A stretch of DNA of 7,624 nt from Halomonas sp. (lineage in GTDB: Bacteria > Pseudomonadota > Gammaproteobacteria > Pseudomonadales > Halomonadaceae), in assembly GCA_007116835.1 (NCBI GenBank), contig SKHS01000133.1:1-7624 (forward strand), given 5' to 3'. The translations under genes and the position numbers were made by a program. The notes under the pieces are model-generated. The model ran no database searches. It was not told the DNA's origin and worked only from the letters and a program-made list of their open reading frames with translations. This document shows positions 6,249-7,624 of the stretch, piece after piece. Each line of letters opens with the position of its first letter. Position 1 is the stretch's first letter.

Positions 6249-7624
6249 GTGACGTGCTCATACAGTCAATCCCTGGACAGTCAGCCTCTAAATAGTCAGC
6301 ACTCGGACGTTAAGTTATCTGTTGCGATGCGCTCTGCGCTTAAAGACTTGGTTAAGTCATCGACGCGACGCTGGCGTCGGGCGTTAGTTGCCAGTGTGGC
6401 CAGTGCGGCGCTGTGCACAAGTTCGGCGGTACTCGCTGACTTCAGCCGTTTAGGCCAGCTACAGAGTAAGGGGTTTTCAATCAGCGCTGAGGCGCGACTG
6501 CTAAATGTCGGGGCGGGCAGTGCTGTATTAGGCAGCCTCAACCCCGAACGTCAGCTATCGCCTGCCTCGGTCACGAAAGCCTATATGTCGGCCGCGGCGC
6601 TCAATCGCTTTGGTCCCCAGCATCGCTTTACCAGCCAGCTGGTGAGCATTGGTCGCGTCGAAAATGGCGTGTTGCGCGGCGACCTGATCTTTGAAGGCGG
6701 TGGTGACCCTGGACTGACCACGGAAGACCTTTGGCGTTTAGTGCAGCGCCTGCAACTAGCGGGTGTGCATGAAGTGGATGGTGCACTAGTCGTTAGCCAG
6801 TGGCGTTTTGGTCCTGTGGAGTGCATCACCACGGACCGCTGCAATGCACGCTCTCGGGTGACTAATGCTTACAGCGCGCCGCTCACTTCGGCTGGGGTCA
6901 ATTTTGGTAGCTGGTGCGCCAACATAGCCCCGGCTGCCACTGCGGGAGAGCCGGCTCGCGTGGGGTTGTGCGATAGCCAATCGCCTTTAATTGTTATTGA
7001 TAATCAGGTGGTTACACGCCCGGCTAATAGCGGTACAGAGATTAGTGCAACACGCATTACCGATGAGCGCGGTGATGTCATGCGCCTGACCGGACAAATT
7101 TCAACCAATGCATCGGCTCGTGATGTTTACCGTGGGGCTGGCGATGCAGCAGAGCAAACCGCTCAGGTGCTGTTGAGTATGCTGAATCAGGCCGGAGTTG
7201 CCGTGCGTGACCCGTGGCGAATTAGCTCAACGCAACCACCAAGCAATGCACAGCGTTTAGCGGCTGTGGATAGTAAGCCGCTCCAGGCGCTGCTGCTGCG
7301 CACCATGAACTACTCCAATAACTACATGGCCGATGTGCTGGCGCTGAATCTGGTGGAGACGCCTCAGGCACAGTTGCGTCAAGCGGGACAAGCAATAGAA
7401 GCCTATGCGGAAAGCTTGCCAGGCCATGGGCCACTGACGATGACCAGCGGTAGTGGGCTCACCACGGATAACCGCACGTCAGCACAAGGTGTCAATGTGA
7501 TGTTAGAGGATATGTTTCGCCAGGGCGCGCTCTTCCCAAGCTTTGTGGCGACGTTTCAATCGCCCGCTAATGGGGTGATGCGCTTTATTCGCCGTGGTTC
7601 GCCAACCTTTCAGAATAACGTCAT
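6249..7624 (+). CDS. dacB: D-alanyl-D-alanine carboxypeptidase/endopeptidase (PBP4, DacB), 3' end outside window
   Basis: A periplasmic class C penicillin-binding protein (peptidase S13) that trims terminal D-Ala and cleaves peptide cross-links in peptidoglycan. Numbered from the ATG at 6327, the catalytic SxxK is Ser81-Val-Thr-Lys84 within QLSPASVTKAYMS, the SxN motif is Ser330-Asn-Asn332 in NYSNNYMADVLA, and SGSGLTTDNR at 374-383 matches the DGSGLSR region. The 246 residues between SxxK and SxN fit the inserted domains II and III. VENGVLRGDLIFEGGGDPGL at 111-130 is typical. The KTG motif and stop lie beyond 7624. The ATG form has a plausible signal peptide: basic STRRWRR, then a hydrophobic stretch and AVLA before DFSR near 37. 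The GTG at 6249 adds 26 residues but has the better Shine-Dalgarno and a 10-base gap to the SMR gene, so I use it as the start with reserve. E. coli DacB has 477 residues. Confidence 0.9.
   Translation, partial: MTCSYSQSLDSQPLNSQHSDVKLSVAMRSALKDLVKSSTRRWRRALVASVASAALCTSSAVLADFSRLGQLQSKGFSISAEARLLNVGAGSAVLGSLNPERQLSPASVTKAYMSAAALNRFGPQHRFTSQLVSIGRVENGVLRGDLIFEGGGDPGLTTEDLWRLVQRLQLAGVHEVDGALVVSQWRFGPVECITTDRCNARSRVTNAYSAPLTSAGVNFGSWCANIAPAATAGEPARVGLCDSQSPLIVIDNQVVTRPANSGTEISATRITDERGDVMRLTGQISTNASARDVYRGAGDAAEQTAQVLLSMLNQAGVAVRDPWRISSTQPPSNAQRLAAVDSKPLQALLLRTMNYSNNYMADVLALNLVETPQAQLRQAGQAIEAYAESLPGHGPLTMTSGSGLTTDNRTSAQGVNVMLEDMFRQGALFPSFVATFQSPANGVMRFIRRGSPTFQNNV

Noticed and set aside
6296..6980. 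Minus-strand frames opposite dacB (6296-6541, 6581-6844, 6786-6980)
   Set aside because: They are antisense shadows of a gene with all expected PBP4 motifs in this stretch.

Overview
The window looks like chromosomal DNA of a gammaproteobacterium, most likely a Halomonas-like or other Oceanospirillales/Pseudomonas-related organism. I infer this from recalled protein similarity and moderate GC content, with no database search. The strongest clue is a long FabY-type ketoacyl synthase followed by coaD and an Alvin-type (Allochromatium vinosum-like) 2[4Fe-4S] ferredoxin, the last two being an adjacency known from Pseudomonas. I see no insertion sequence, tRNA, rRNA, CRISPR array, phage gene or integration scar.

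Left part, minus strand (1-5062). Reading in the direction of transcription, an apparent operon runs fabY (5062-3149), coaD (3152-2658), a YfhL/Fdx-type ferredoxin (2587-2339) and a DinF-type MATE exporter (2327-1029). fabY and coaD share a 4-base ATGA overlap. The exporter starts 11 bases after the ferredoxin stop. A 70-base gap with a strong hairpin separates coaD from the ferredoxin. Further downstream, behind a 140-base gap with a possible operator, lies an AtoE-family short-chain fatty acid transporter (888 to beyond base 1), cut by the window edge.

Right part, plus strand (5247-7624). A divergent operon starts from a 184-base intergenic region. It carries a TrmB-like methyltransferase, an EmrE/Qac-type SMR exporter overlapping it by ATGA, and, 10 bases further on, a DacB/PBP4 D-Ala-D-Ala carboxypeptidase whose 3' end lies outside the window.

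How the genes fit together: FabY performs the initiating condensation of fatty acid synthesis, and CoaD makes dephospho-CoA, the precursor of the CoA and ACP prosthetic group that FabY's substrates ride on. That pair is therefore metabolically coherent. The ferredoxin and DinF are linked by position only. The plus-strand genes (RNA-type methyltransferase, cationic-drug exporter, peptidoglycan hydrolase) share no obvious pathway. Several genes use non-ATG starts supported by Shine-Dalgarno position: fabY TTG, dinF GTG and probably dacB GTG. I did not find a new defence or mobile system. The most checkable oddities are the Asn-for-Asp change in the TrmB-like protein, the coaD-fdx hairpin, the palindrome upstream of atoE, and the start of dacB.
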